Assembly: GCA_963824545.1 (NCBI GenBank)
Contig: CAWGPP010000013.1
Coordinates: 62,001 to 126,000 of the forward strand
From: Bog-532 sp963824545
GTDB lineage: Bacteria > Actinomycetota > Actinomycetes > Streptosporangiales > Streptosporangiaceae
Direction: 5' to 3'
Length of the DNA: 64,000 nucleotides
Shown: positions 9,893 through 18,705 of the stretch, one piece after another
Layout of the letters: every line of letters begins with the position of its first letter
Numbering within the stretch: position 1 is the stretch's first letter
The notes under the pieces: model-generated
Told to the model about the DNA's origin: nothing
Database searches by the model: none
The model's input: the letters and a program-made list of their open reading frames with translations, nothing else
Made by a program: the position numbers and the translations under genes

Positions 9893-11011
9893 GCCGCCGG
9901 CCGATCCGGCCGGGCAGCCGCACCCGTACGGGTCCGGCGCGCCTTCCGGGCCCGCGGCGCGCGCGGTCACGGCGCCGGCGCACGGCTCCCTGAAGATCCC
10001 CGCGCCGCCGGTGCTGCCGGACAGCGCGTCCGCCGCGAGGATAACGGCCGCCGCCGTCCAGGCGCTCCGTTCTGCCGGGTAGTGCTGCCGGTTGGCGAAC
10101 TGCCAGCCGGTCCAGTAGCCGCCGGCCCGGTCCCGCAGATGCTGCACGTCGGCGAACAGGGCGGCCGCGGCCGCCTGCTGGCCCACCGCGTCCAGGGCCA
10201 GCACGAGCTCGCAGCTCTCGGCGCCGGTGACCCACGAATGGTCGCTGACGCAGCGCACGCCCAGCCCGGGCACGACGAAGGTCTCCCAGCCCGCGGCGAG
10301 CCGCTGCGCCGCCGCCGCGCCGCGGACCGCGCCGCCCAGCACCGGGTAGTACCAGTCCATCGAGTACCGGCTCTTGTCCGCGAAAGACTCCGGGTGGCAG
10401 GCGACCACGTGCGCGAGCTGGTCGGCGGCCAGTTCCCAGTCCGGCTGCGACTCGCCCACATAGTCGGCGAGCGCGACGGCGCACCGCAGCCCCTGGTGGA
10501 TGCTCGAGCACCCGGTCAGCAGCGCGTAGTCCGCCAGCACGCCCTGGGCATCCCGCTCCCAGACGATCTCCCCGCCGGGGGCCTGCATGCCGAGTACCCA
10601 CCCGACCGCCCGGCGGACCGTGGGCCACATCGCCTCGGCGAACTCGCCGTCCCCGCTGACCTGCAGCTCGTGCCAGACACCGACGGCCGCGTAGGCGGCG
10701 TGGTTGCTCTCCGCCGCCGGGTCGGTCACCGCGCCGTCCACGAACGTCCGCGGCCAGGACCCGTCAGCGCGCTGAGACCGGCGCAGCCAGTCGTAGGCCC
10801 GCCGCGCCGGGCCGCTGAGCCCGGCGGCACTCAGCGCCATCGCGCACTCGATGTGGTCCCACACGTCGACGTGCCCGTCCGGCCAGCGAACCGCGCCGGA
10901 AGGCTCCTGGGCGTGTTCGATGCTGCGCGCGGTGGCCAGCACGTCGGCGGTGCCGAGGACCCCGGGGACGGCCGGGACAGCGGCTCGTGCGTGCGGCTCA
11001 GGCGGCCGCAT
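9854..11011 (-). CDS. Prenyltransferase/squalene-cyclase-like alpha-alpha barrel protein
   Basis: A 385-residue protein with repeated QEPSGAVRWPDG, QRADGSWPRTF and GGYWTGWQFANRQ segments spaced along the chain. These are QW-like motifs of alpha/alpha-toroid proteins (terpene cyclase or prenyltransferase beta-subunit fold). I do not see a complete DxDD or Zn-binding catalytic set, so the automatic name prenyltransferase should be read only as a fold. ATG 11011 follows GGAGAAG; GTG 11029 is possible. It overlaps the upstream methyltransferase (stop 10998), indicating an operon GT4 - methyltransferase - this gene. The Pro/Gly-rich C-terminal 40 residues look disordered. Confidence 0.7.
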   Translation of the reverse strand: MRPPEPHARAAVPAVPGVLGTADVLATARSIEHAQEPSGAVRWPDGHVDVWDHIECAMALSAAGLSGPARRAYDWLRRSQRADGSWPRTFVDGAVTDPAAESNHAAYAAVGVWHELQVSGDGEFAEAMWPTVRRAVGWVLGMQAPGGEIVWERDAQGVLADYALLTGCSSIHQGLRCAVALADYVGESQPDWELAADQLAHVVACHPESFADKSRYSMDWYYPVLGGAVRGAAAAQRLAAGWETFVVPGLGVRCVSDHSWVTGAESCELVLALDAVGQQAAAAALFADVQHLRDRAGGYWTGWQFANRQHYPAERSAWTAAAVILAADALSGSTGGAGIFREPCAGAVTARAAGPEGAPDPYGCGCPAGSAGGSPGGRAGAFEHP

Positions 11012-11828
11012 GCGTCTTCTCCGGGTCACCTTTCCCCGTGTCGGCCGGTATCCCGCCGCGGCCCGCCGGGCCGTCCCGTTGCTCCGCTCCCGGCGCCGGG
11101 GCCACCGCCGCCTCGTCCAGCCGCCTGATGGCGTAGACGATCACGCTCTTGCCGATGAGCGGGTTGAGGGCGCGCTCGGCCAGCCGCGTCGCGGCGGGCT
11201 GCCGCATGATGTCCCACACCAGCATGCGGTGGTAGGCCTTCGCCAGCGGGTGATCGTCATTGCCCACGCCGACCAGGCATTTCAGCCACCAGTAGGGCGC
11301 GTGCAAGCCGTGCGCGTGATGGTGGCCGGTGATCGCGAAACCGGCCCGGCGCAGCTTGGCCTCCAGCTCCACCCGGGTGTAGATGCGTACGTGACCGCCC
11401 GGCACCTCGTGGTACTCGCGAGACAGGCCCCAGCAGATCCGCTCGGGCAGCCAGGCCGGCACGGTGACGGCGGCGATGCCACCGGGCTTCAGCACCCGGG
11501 CGATCTCGTTGATGGCCTGCTGGTCGTCGAGGATGTGCTCGAACACCTCGGCCGCGATGATCCGGTCGAACGACCCGTCCGCGAACGGCATCGTGGTGGC
11601 GTCGCCGGACACGGCCGCGCTGGCCGCCGCCGTGGGCACCTGGCCCTCGGCGCGCATCGCCGCGCACATGCCCGCGACCGGGCGCAGTTCCGCCTCGTCC
11701 ATGTCGAAGGCCACCACGTCCGCGCCGTGCCGGTACGCCTCGAACGCGTGCCGCCCGGCACCGCAGCCCACGTCCAGGACACGGTGCCCCGGCGCGATCC
11801 GGAGCCGGCTGTAATCGACGGTCAGCAA
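10998..11828 (-). CDS. Class I SAM-dependent methyltransferase (methyltransf_11 type)
   Basis: A 276-residue methyltransferase with VLDVGCGAGRHAFEAYR (motif I, about residues 16-32), VVAFDMDE, and the FDRIIAAEVFEHI/VLKPGGIAAVTVP core. TTG 11828 (MLTVDYSRLR) is preferred because GGGAGGAAC lies nine bases upstream and homologous proteins start near this point. A longer frame to 11960 would run into the glycosyltransferase. It lies downstream of the GT4 gene and overlaps the next gene, so it is the middle gene of a three-gene operon. Similar GT/MT neighbours occur in other actinobacteria (compare the Rv0224c/Rv0225 pair). The substrate is unknown. Confidence 0.8.
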   Translation of the reverse strand: MLTVDYSRLRIAPGHRVLDVGCGAGRHAFEAYRHGADVVAFDMDEAELRPVAGMCAAMRAEGQVPTAAASAAVSGDATTMPFADGSFDRIIAAEVFEHILDDQQAINEIARVLKPGGIAAVTVPAWLPERICWGLSREYHEVPGGHVRIYTRVELEAKLRRAGFAITGHHHAHGLHAPYWWLKCLVGVGNDDHPLAKAYHRMLVWDIMRQPAATRLAERALNPLIGKSVIVYAIRRLDEAAVAPAPGAEQRDGPAGRGGIPADTGKGDPEKTHAAA

Positions 11829-11887
11829 GGTTTCGTTCCTCCCGGCACCTGGTGGGCGTGACGCTGTGAGCGAGTGAGGCGGCGGTC

Positions 11888-13168
11888 TCAGCGCGCCCGG
11901 CGGCGGGCGGCGATGGCCCGTTCGTACCGGGCGGCGGTGGCCTGGGCGACCGCGGGCCACGCGAACTGCTCCTGCACCCGCCGCCAGGCCAGGCCGGACA
12001 GGCGGTCGCGTTCGCGTGGCGAATCATGCAGCCGCCGCAGCGCCGTCGCCAGTTCCTCCGGGTCGCCCGGCGTCACCAGCACGGCGGCGTCCCCGGTGAC
12101 CTCGGGCAGCGCGCCCGCGCGGCTGGCCACCAGCGGCGTGCCCGAGGCCATGTGCTCGACCGCCGGCAGCGAGAAGCCCTCGTACAGCGAAGGCACGACG
12201 GCGATCTCCGCGCTGGCCAGCAGCGCGGCCAGGTCGGCTTCTGGCAGGCCGGGGGTGAACCGGACCCGGTCGGCCAGCGAGAGCTCGGCGACCAGCCGCT
12301 CGGTCTCCCCGCGCGGGGCCGGCTTGCCGACCACCGTGAGGTGCACGTCGCGCTCGGTCGCGACCTTGGCGACGGCGCGGAGCAGCACGGCCACCCCCTT
12401 GACGGGGGAGTCGGCGCTGGCCACGGTGACGATCCGGCCAGGAACGCGCGCGGTCGCGCGGGGCCCGCGGGGACGGAAGACGCGCGTGTCGACGCCGAGC
12501 GGGATGATGTCCACGCTCCCGGGGCGCAGCCCGAAGTCACGGTAGATGTCGCAGCGGGACGATTCGGAGACGGTGATGACCGGCCCGGCCTTGGCGGCCT
12601 GCCGCGCGACCCGGGCCTGCATCCGGACAAAGCTGTACCAGCGGCGCCGGGACAGCCGGGCCAGCCCCCGGGTGGCAGCCAGTTCGATCCGCCGGTCTAC
12701 GCTGATCGGATGGTGGATGCTGGTGACCAGCGGCAGCCCCAGGCGGGGCACGCCGAGCAGCCCGTAGCCAAGCCCCTGGTTGTCGTGCACCACGTCGAAG
12801 CTGGCGCGCCGGGCGCGCAGTTCCCGCAGGGCACGCAGGCTGAACGTGAGCGGCTCGGGGAAGGCCCCCGTCCACATGGAGACGGTTTCCAGTACATCGA
12901 TCCAGTCCCGGTACTCGTCCCGGCGCGGAGTGCGGAACGGATCCTCGTCCCGGTACAGGTCCAGGCTGGGCACCGGCCGCAGCGCCGGCCCCGGCTCCAG
13001 CTCCGGGTAGGGCTGCCCGGACAGCACCTCGACGGTATGCCCGAGCGCCGCGAGTTCCCTGCTCAGGTGGCGGACGTACACGCCCTGGCCGCCGCAGTGC
13101 GCCTTGCTGCGGTAGGACAGCAGTGCTACCCGGAGCGGGCGGCTCACGATGGTCACGCGGTTCACCAT
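11888..13168 (-). CDS. Family 4 glycosyltransferase
   Basis: A 426-residue GT-B fold glycosyltransferase. The N-terminal domain carries LSYRSKAHCGGQGVYVRHLS, the glycine-rich acceptor loop of GT4 enzymes. The C-terminal nucleotide-sugar domain has VASADSPVKGVAVLL and the E-x7-E signature EGFSLPAVEHMASGTPLV (about residues 335-352). ATG 13168 follows GGACGAGG; GTG 13165 is an alternative. It probably transfers a hexose from a nucleotide sugar to a lipid or polysaccharide acceptor at the inner membrane face. It leads the operon with the methyltransferase and the alpha/alpha-barrel gene and diverges from the rhomboid-like gene with only 58 bases between starts. Confidence 0.85.
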   Translation of the reverse strand: MVNRVTIVSRPLRVALLSYRSKAHCGGQGVYVRHLSRELAALGHTVEVLSGQPYPELEPGPALRPVPSLDLYRDEDPFRTPRRDEYRDWIDVLETVSMWTGAFPEPLTFSLRALRELRARRASFDVVHDNQGLGYGLLGVPRLGLPLVTSIHHPISVDRRIELAATRGLARLSRRRWYSFVRMQARVARQAAKAGPVITVSESSRCDIYRDFGLRPGSVDIIPLGVDTRVFRPRGPRATARVPGRIVTVASADSPVKGVAVLLRAVAKVATERDVHLTVVGKPAPRGETERLVAELSLADRVRFTPGLPEADLAALLASAEIAVVPSLYEGFSLPAVEHMASGTPLVASRAGALPEVTGDAAVLVTPGDPEELATALRRLHDSPRERDRLSGLAWRRVQEQFAWPAVAQATAARYERAIAARRRAR

Positions 13169-13226
13169 CCTCGTCCGCTCTGCCTGCGCACCTGAGGTCC
13201 TAGGCTGCGAACCTTACCATCGAGTA

Positions 13227-13946
13227 GTGGCAATGCGGATGCGGAAACTGGGGCGCGTGATCCGCCGCCGGTACCTGACGGCGTCGGTCTTCCTGGCCGC
13301 TTTTCTGGCCGTCACGGCCATCGACGCGGTCCTGCCGTCCCGCGACCGGCAGGCCCTGGCCGCCTGGGCGAGTACCAGCGTGGCGAACCTCGAACACCAT
13401 CCGGTCGCCTCGCTGGTGCTGTCGGCCTTCATCGCCGGTGGTTCCGCCGCCATCTGGCCGGTGCTGATCGCGCTGGCCCTGTTCGGCGCCAACCGCGCGC
13501 TGGGCAGCGTGCGGGCCGCGGTGATCTTTGCCGCCGCGCACGTGATCGGCACCCTCGTCAGCGAGGGCATCGTCGCCTACCGGGTGGACGCGGGGCTGCT
13601 CCCGGTGTCCTCCCGGCACCTGCTCGACGTCGGCCCCTCCTACGTCGTGGTGGCGGCGGCGGTCGTGGCGGTGGCGTCCGGCTCCTGGCCGGCCCGGGGA
13701 GCGGCGGCGCTGGACTTGGCTGTGCTGGTCATCGGCGGGCGGATTTTCGCCGGCCTCAGCTCGCTGGACGTGGCGGCGGTCGGTCACGTCACCGCGATGG
13801 CCGTCGCGGCCTGCGCGGTGCTCCTGCTGCGCGTGCGCGCGGCCCGGCGCGCCCGGCGGGCGGCGGCGGATCCGCCCAGCCCCCGCGGGATCCGGGTGCG
13901 GCGTTCTCAGCTCTGGCATGAACCCATGCGAGAACTTACGATGTGA
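13227..13946 (+). CDS. Rhomboid-like integral membrane protein
   Basis: A 239-residue polytopic protein with about six hydrophobic helices (YLTASVFLAAFLAVTAIDAV, SLVLSAFIAGGSAAIWPVLI, AAVIFAAAHVIGTLVSEGIV, SYVVVAAAVVAVASG and others). The pattern matches the actinobacterial rhomboid-like family, which lacks the full Ser-His dyad of active rhomboid proteases. GTG 13227 is preceded by TACCAT six bases upstream, consistent with leaderless transcription; ATG 13233 is also possible. It is divergent from the GT4 gene. The function is unknown. Confidence 0.65.
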   Translation: MAMRMRKLGRVIRRRYLTASVFLAAFLAVTAIDAVLPSRDRQALAAWASTSVANLEHHPVASLVLSAFIAGGSAAIWPVLIALALFGANRALGSVRAAVIFAAAHVIGTLVSEGIVAYRVDAGLLPVSSRHLLDVGPSYVVVAAAVVAVASGSWPARGAAALDLAVLVIGGRIFAGLSSLDVAAVGHVTAMAVAACAVLLLRVRAARRARRAAADPPSPRGIRVRRSQLWHEPMRELTM

Positions 13947-13982
13947 ATCAGTCTGTACACGTCGGTCAGCGAGCGAGGGACG

Positions 13983-14901
13983 ATGGAGGGCCGCGACGGC
14001 GAAAGCGTCCCTGCCGACGCTCTGCTCGGGCTGCTCGGCGGGCGCCGGCTGTCTCCCGCGCAGCGACGTATCGCCCAGTATCTGCTGGACCACATGCCCG
14101 ATTCGGCCTTCCTGTCCAGCGTGCTGCTGGCCCAGCGGGCGGGGGTCAGCCAGCCGTCGGTCACCCGGTTCGCGGCCGCCCTGGGCTTTTCCGGTTATCC
14201 CGCGCTGCGCGAGGCGCTGCGCGCGATCGCGCTGGGGCTGCCGGTCTCTCACGCTCCCGGCGAACCAGGCGCGGCCGCCGTCACCGCGGGCCCAGGCGGC
14301 CGCCCGGCCGGGGATGCTCCGGGTAACGAGATGCAGGCTGCGGTGGCCGCCGAGATCGTCCATCTCCGCACGCTGCACGAGGGGCTGGCCGATACCCGGG
14401 CCGTCGCCGAACTGGGCCGCGAACTGGCCGCCTCGGCGCCGCTGGCCGTGCTTGGCCACCGCCTGTCCGCGCCGCTGGCCCAGTATTTCGCGTACGCGGC
14501 CCGGCGGATTCCACCCCGATGTGCGCTGCCTCAGCTTCGGCGGCAGCGTCGTCTTTGACGCCCTGCTGCACGTGAGCGAGGCGGGCGGTCGCTGGCTGGT
14601 CGCGGTCGCCCTGCCCAGGTACCCGGCCGAGACGGTGCAGGCCCTCCGTTTCGCGCGGAGCCTCGGCATGCGCACCGCCGTCATCACCGACGTGCGTTTC
14701 GTGCCGTTCGCCGGCGACGCCGACGTCCTGCTGACCGCCGGGGTGGGCACCGGCCTGGTCTTCGACCCGCACGCGGCACCGGCCGTGCTGGCCGCGGTGA
14801 TCATCCAGGCCATGGCCGACGCGGAGCCCGCCCGGGCGCGGGCCCGGCTGCGTCATTACGAGCAGATGTCCGCCGGGCAGGGCGTCTTCCTGGACCGCTG
14901 A
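13983..14901 (+). pseudogene. MurR/RpiR-family transcriptional regulator with apparent frameshift
   Basis: The first frame from ATG 13983 (after GAGGG) encodes the HTH_6 domain (RRIAQYLLDHMPDSAFLSS, then QRAGVSQPSVTRFAAALGF) and the beginning of the SIS sugar-phosphate-binding domain, up to FAYAARRI near 14511. The rest of the SIS domain (HPDVRCLSFGGSVVFDALL to the stop at 14901) is in the +1 frame. Removing one C from the CC at 14512-14513 restores a normal protein of about 305 residues. This is either a real inactivating insertion or a sequence error. The gene lies 220 bases upstream of, and in the same direction as, the transporter-hut operon, so it is the obvious candidate regulator. If truly broken, the operon may be constitutive. 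Confidence 0.8.
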
Positions 14902-14980
14902 CCGGCCCTGCCGTGGCTGTCCCGCTGGCATGGCGGCCCCTCCCGCACGTAACAAGTTCGCATACTCCGCAGGCCGTCGT

Positions 14981-15005
14981 CTTGACACCCTCTTCAGGGG
15001 TCAAG
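14981..15005 (+). promoter_or_regulatory. Stem-loop upstream of the transporter-hut operon
   Basis: CTTGAC and CCCT pair with AGGG and GTCAAG around a CTTC loop, with one bulged A, giving a ten-base-pair stem. It lies between the RpiR gene and the operon start. It may terminate the regulator transcript or act as an operator; TTGACA within it could also be a -35 box. No T-run follows. Confidence 0.35.
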
Positions 15006-15121
15006 AGCATGAAGAGAACTATTCACCCCTGCCGTCCAGGTGAATCCTCGCTCGAGGTGGGCAGACGCCGAGGATAGATCACCGGTACGGACCTTCCGCC
15101 GACGACGAGCGAGGCCACGCT

Positions 15122-16267
15122 TTGATCACCTTCGAGAGCGTGACGAAGCGTTATCCCGGCGGAACGATCGCGGTTGACGCGCTGGACCTGGAGATCCCGG
15201 ACGGGAAGACGATGGTCCTGGTCGGGCCCAGCGGCTGCGGCAAGACGACCACGCTGCGGATGATCAACCGGCTGATCGACCCGTCCGAGGGGCGGATTCT
15301 GCTGGACGGCAAGGACATCGCGCAGACCGAGGCGTCCCAGCTGCGGCGCGGGATCGGCTACGTGATCCAGCAGACCGGCCTGTTCCCGCACCGCACGATC
15401 GAGGACAACATCGCGACCGTGCCGCTGCTCAACGGGTGGCACAAGGCCAAGGCCCGCGACCGGGCCCGGGAGCTGATGGACCTGGTCGGCCTGGATCCGG
15501 CGATGGCGCGCCGCTACCCGTACCAGCTGTCCGGCGGCCAGCAGCAGCGGGTCGGAGTGGCCCGCGCGCTCGCCGCCGACCCGCCCGTCCTGCTCATGGA
15601 CGAGCCGTTCAGCGCGGTCGACCCGATTGTCCGGGGCACGCTGCAGGATGAGCTCATCCGGCTGCAGGGGGAACTGCACAAGACAGTGGTGCTCGTCACG
15701 CACGACGTGGAGGAGGCGATCAAGGTCGGGGACCAGGTCGCCGTCTTCTATCCGCACGGGAAGATCGCCCAGATCGATACGCCGGAGCACCTGCTCGGGG
15801 CCCCGGCCGACGACTACGTGGCGAGCTTCCTCGGCTTCGACCGCGGCATCCGCCGGCTGGCCTTCTTCCCCGCGGCCGGGCTCGACCTCGGGACCGGGAC
15901 CGTGCTCGGTGACGACACCACGATCGAGCAGGCCCGCCAGGCCGCCAAGCGGGCGGGTGAGTCGTGGGTGCTGGTCACCGACGCCGAACGGCAGCCGCGC
16001 GGCTGGGCCGCGCTGGCGGAGCTCGAATCCCGCGACGGGAACGAGACGCTCGGCCAGCTGACGCTGGCTCCCTACGGTCACACCTTCCGGGTGGGCCAGG
16101 ACTCGCTGCGCGCGGCGCTGGACGCGACCGTGCTGTCGCGCACCGGGCTCGCCGTCGGTGTCGACGCTGCGGGCCACGTCGTCGGGGTCACGTCCTACGA
16201 ACGGCTGCGGGCCGCGATCCAGGCCGCTGAGGAGGCCGCCGACCGCGAAGGCGCCCGGACCTCATGA
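15122..16267 (+). CDS. Quaternary-amine (OpuCA/ProV-type) ABC transporter ATP-binding protein
   Basis: A 381-residue ATPase with Walker A GPSGCGKTT, Q-loop, signature LSGGQQQRVGVARAL and Walker B VLLMDEPFSAVDP. The C-terminal 130 residues form a degenerate CBS-like regulatory region (ESWVLVTDAERQPRGW), as in osmoregulated OpuCA proteins. The start is TTG 15122 after GCGAGG. It overlaps the permease by four bases (ATGA). The family energises uptake of betaines, choline or related quaternary amines. Being the first gene of an operon that ends in hutUFI, its substrate may instead be an imidazole compound such as histidine or a histidine betaine (inference). Confidence 0.9.
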   Translation: MITFESVTKRYPGGTIAVDALDLEIPDGKTMVLVGPSGCGKTTTLRMINRLIDPSEGRILLDGKDIAQTEASQLRRGIGYVIQQTGLFPHRTIEDNIATVPLLNGWHKAKARDRARELMDLVGLDPAMARRYPYQLSGGQQQRVGVARALAADPPVLLMDEPFSAVDPIVRGTLQDELIRLQGELHKTVVLVTHDVEEAIKVGDQVAVFYPHGKIAQIDTPEHLLGAPADDYVASFLGFDRGIRRLAFFPAAGLDLGTGTVLGDDTTIEQARQAAKRAGESWVLVTDAERQPRGWAALAELESRDGNETLGQLTLAPYGHTFRVGQDSLRAALDATVLSRTGLAVGVDAAGHVVGVTSYERLRAAIQAAEEAADREGARTS

Positions 16268-16959
16268 GCTGGGCCTGGGCGAATCGCGACCAGCTCGCGC
16301 ACCTGCTGGTCTCGCACTTGTACCTGGCCTTGATGCCGGTCCTGTTCGGCATCGTCGTGTCCATCCCGGTCGGCATCATGTGCGTGCGCTACCGCTGGAC
16401 CTGGCCGCCCATTTTGAGCCTGACCAGCATTTTCTACGCGTTGCCCTCGCTGGCCCTGTTTCTCGTCCTGATTGACTACACCGGCCTGACCGACTGGACG
16501 GTGATCATCCCGCTCACCCTGTTCTCGCTGTCGGTGCTGATCCCGAGCGTGGTGGACGGCCTCCGGTCGGTGCCGCAGCCGGTACGCCAGGCCGCGACCG
16601 CGATGGGCTTCGGCACGCTGCGCCTGACCGTGCAGGTCGAGCTGCCGCTCGCCATCCCGATCATCATCGCGGGCCTGCGGGTCGCCACCGTATCCAGCAT
16701 CAGCCTGGTCAGCGTCGGCCAGCTGATCGGCATCGGCGGCCTCGGGCTACTTCTTCACCGACGGGTTGAGCAGCGCGACTTCCCGACCGAGATCTACGTC
16801 GCCCTGATCCTCATCGTTATCCTGGCCTTTCTCGCCGACGGGCTCCTGGTGCTGGCCCGCCGGTGGCTGACCCCATGGGAGAGAGCCCGCAGCGCACGCG
16901 ACCGGCGGCGCGTTTTTTCCGCCGCCTGGCACGGTTCCCGCGCCGAGGGATCCATGTGA
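16264..16959 (+). CDS. OpuCB-type ABC transporter permease 1
   Basis: A 231-residue inner-membrane permease with five to six helices. The EAA loop is VPQPVRQAATAMGFGTLRL (about residues 102-120), which docks on the ATPase. VPFxP-free sequence and SISLVSVGQLIGIGGLG near residue 150 are typical of the glycine betaine/choline family. The start ATG overlaps the ATPase stop and its own stop overlaps the next GTG, so the genes are translationally coupled. Confidence 0.88.
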   Translation: MSWAWANRDQLAHLLVSHLYLALMPVLFGIVVSIPVGIMCVRYRWTWPPILSLTSIFYALPSLALFLVLIDYTGLTDWTVIIPLTLFSLSVLIPSVVDGLRSVPQPVRQAATAMGFGTLRLTVQVELPLAIPIIIAGLRVATVSSISLVSVGQLIGIGGLGLLLHRRVEQRDFPTEIYVALILIVILAFLADGLLVLARRWLTPWERARSARDRRRVFSAAWHGSRAEGSM

Positions 16960-17633
16960 GCTACTTCAGCATCGCCTGGCAATGGCTCGTCTCGGCCCAG
17001 CAGTGGCACGGCGGCAACGGCATACCCGTGCGGCTCGCGCAGCACCTGGCGTACACCGGCATCGCGCTGGGCATCGCCATCGTCATCGCGCTGCCCGCCG
17101 GGCTGGCCATGGGCCACCTGCGGCGCGGCGGCTTCGTCGTGGTCACGCTGGCCAACTTCGGCCGCGCGCTGCCCACCCTCGGCCTGCTGGTGCTGATCTT
17201 CGTGCTGACCTCCGGGTCGCCCGCCTCCTGGCTGGTCCCGCTGACGTTCCTGGCCATCCCGCCCATCCTGGTGAACACCTATGAGGGAGTGCTCGGGGTG
17301 GACGCTGATCTGACCGACGCGGCCCGCGGGATGGGCATGACCGAATGGCAGATCCTGCGCAAAGTCGAGATGCCGGTCGCGACGCCGCTCATCCTGCTCG
17401 GCCTGCGCATCTCCGCGATCCAGGTCGTCGCGACGGCCACGATCGCGGCCTACATCGGGCTCGGCGGTCTGGGCCGTTACATCATCGACGGCCTGGACCG
17501 CAGCGAATACAACGTGGTGGCCGGGGGAGCCGCCGTGATCGTCCTGCTCGCGCTCGCCATCCAGGCGCTCTTCATGCTGCTGCGATGGCTGATCGTCCCG
17601 GTGGGCCTGCGCCGCCAGGCGCAGGCCTCCTGA
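16956..17633 (+). CDS. OpuCD-type ABC transporter permease 2
   Basis: A 225-residue permease starting at GTG 16956 (MSYFSIAWQWL), which overlaps the previous stop as GTGA and follows GAGGGA. It contains the same fold: LAYTGIALGIAIVIALPAG, an EAA-like loop DAARGMGMTEWQILRKVEMP, and IAAYIGLGGLGRYIIDG. With the preceding permease it forms the heterodimeric channel of an OpuC-type importer. A longer frame from 16863 would be an extension inside the preceding gene and is unlikely. Confidence 0.88.
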   Translation: MSYFSIAWQWLVSAQQWHGGNGIPVRLAQHLAYTGIALGIAIVIALPAGLAMGHLRRGGFVVVTLANFGRALPTLGLLVLIFVLTSGSPASWLVPLTFLAIPPILVNTYEGVLGVDADLTDAARGMGMTEWQILRKVEMPVATPLILLGLRISAIQVVATATIAAYIGLGGLGRYIIDGLDRSEYNVVAGGAAVIVLLALAIQALFMLLRWLIVPVGLRRQAQAS

Positions 17634-17671
17634 TAACGTCTTTTCCGATCTGAATTGAAGGGAAGACCCTT

Positions 17672-18643
17672 ATGCCTACCATGTCACCGCGCCGCGCCCG
17701 GCCGGGCGCGCCGAGCAGGAGAACCGCCGCGGCCGGCACCGCCGCCGTCGCCGCCGCCTGCCTGGCCGTCGCCGCGTGCAGCAGCAGCGGCAGCAGCAAG
17801 CCCGCTTCCTCGTCCAACCCGCTCGCGCCGGCCGCCACCGGCGCCGTCGTCGTGGGCTCGGCGAACTTCCCGGAATCTGAGCTGCTCGGCCAGATCTACG
17901 CCGACGCGCTGCAAGGCAAGGGCGTCAAGGTCACGACCAAGTTCAACATCGGCACCCGCGAGGTCTACTACCCCGAGGTGGTCAAGGGCGCGATCACGGT
18001 CATGCCCGAGTACAACGGCGCCCTGCTGACCACGTCGGTGGACCCGAAGAGCACCGCGGCCAGCACCGAGGCGGTCAACGCGGAGCTGAAGGCCAAGCTG
18101 CCCAGCTCGGTGGAGATCCTCAGCTCTTCGTCCGCGCAGGACAAGGACTCGGTCACGGTCACCCAGGCGACCGCGACCAAGTACCACTTGACGTCGATCG
18201 CCGACCTGGCCCCGGTGGCGAAGGACTTCGTCTTCGGCGGGCCGCCGGAGTTCAAGACCCGCGCCGACGGCATCCCCGGGCTGCAGAAGAACTACGGCCT
18301 GACCTTCAAGTCCTTCAGCCCGCTGGACACGTCCGGCCCGATCACGATCACCGCGCTGCAGAGCGGGAAGGTCCAGGCGGCCGACGTGTTCACCACCACG
18401 CCGCAGATCGTCACCGACCACTTCGTCTCGCTCGCCGACCCGAAGAACAACTTCGCGGCGCAGAACGTGACGCCGCTCGTCTACACGAAGGGCGTGAACT
18501 CCACCATCGTCAGCACGCTGAACGCGGTGTCCGCCGCGCTGACCACGGAAGCGCTGCTGCAGATGGACAAGGCCCTGACCATCGACCACGCCAGCTACAC
18601 CCAGGTGGCCAGCGGCTTCCTCTCCCAGGAGGGCCTGAAGTAA
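17672..18643 (+). CDS. OpuCC-type substrate-binding lipoprotein
   Basis: A 323-residue periplasm-side binding protein. The signal peptide ends in the lipobox LAVAAC with the lipidated Cys at residue 36. The mature part begins GAVVVGSANFPESELLGQIY, characteristic of the OpuAC/glycine betaine-choline binding superfamily, and continues with VMPEYNGALL and SFSPLDTSGPITITAL. The start ATG 17672 follows GAAGGGAAG. Ligand-cage aromatic residues (F, Y, F) are present but the substrate cannot be assigned from sequence. It is fourth in the operon, 62 bases before hutU. Confidence 0.88.
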   Translation: MPTMSPRRARPGAPSRRTAAAGTAAVAAACLAVAACSSSGSSKPASSSNPLAPAATGAVVVGSANFPESELLGQIYADALQGKGVKVTTKFNIGTREVYYPEVVKGAITVMPEYNGALLTTSVDPKSTAASTEAVNAELKAKLPSSVEILSSSSAQDKDSVTVTQATATKYHLTSIADLAPVAKDFVFGGPPEFKTRADGIPGLQKNYGLTFKSFSPLDTSGPITITALQSGKVQAADVFTTTPQIVTDHFVSLADPKNNFAAQNVTPLVYTKGVNSTIVSTLNAVSAALTTEALLQMDKALTIDHASYTQVASGFLSQEGLK

Positions 18644-18705
18644 CGCGCCGAAACCAGATACCGGCGTGACGGTACGCGCCTGGCCCAGGCGGGCAATGAT
18701 GGATC

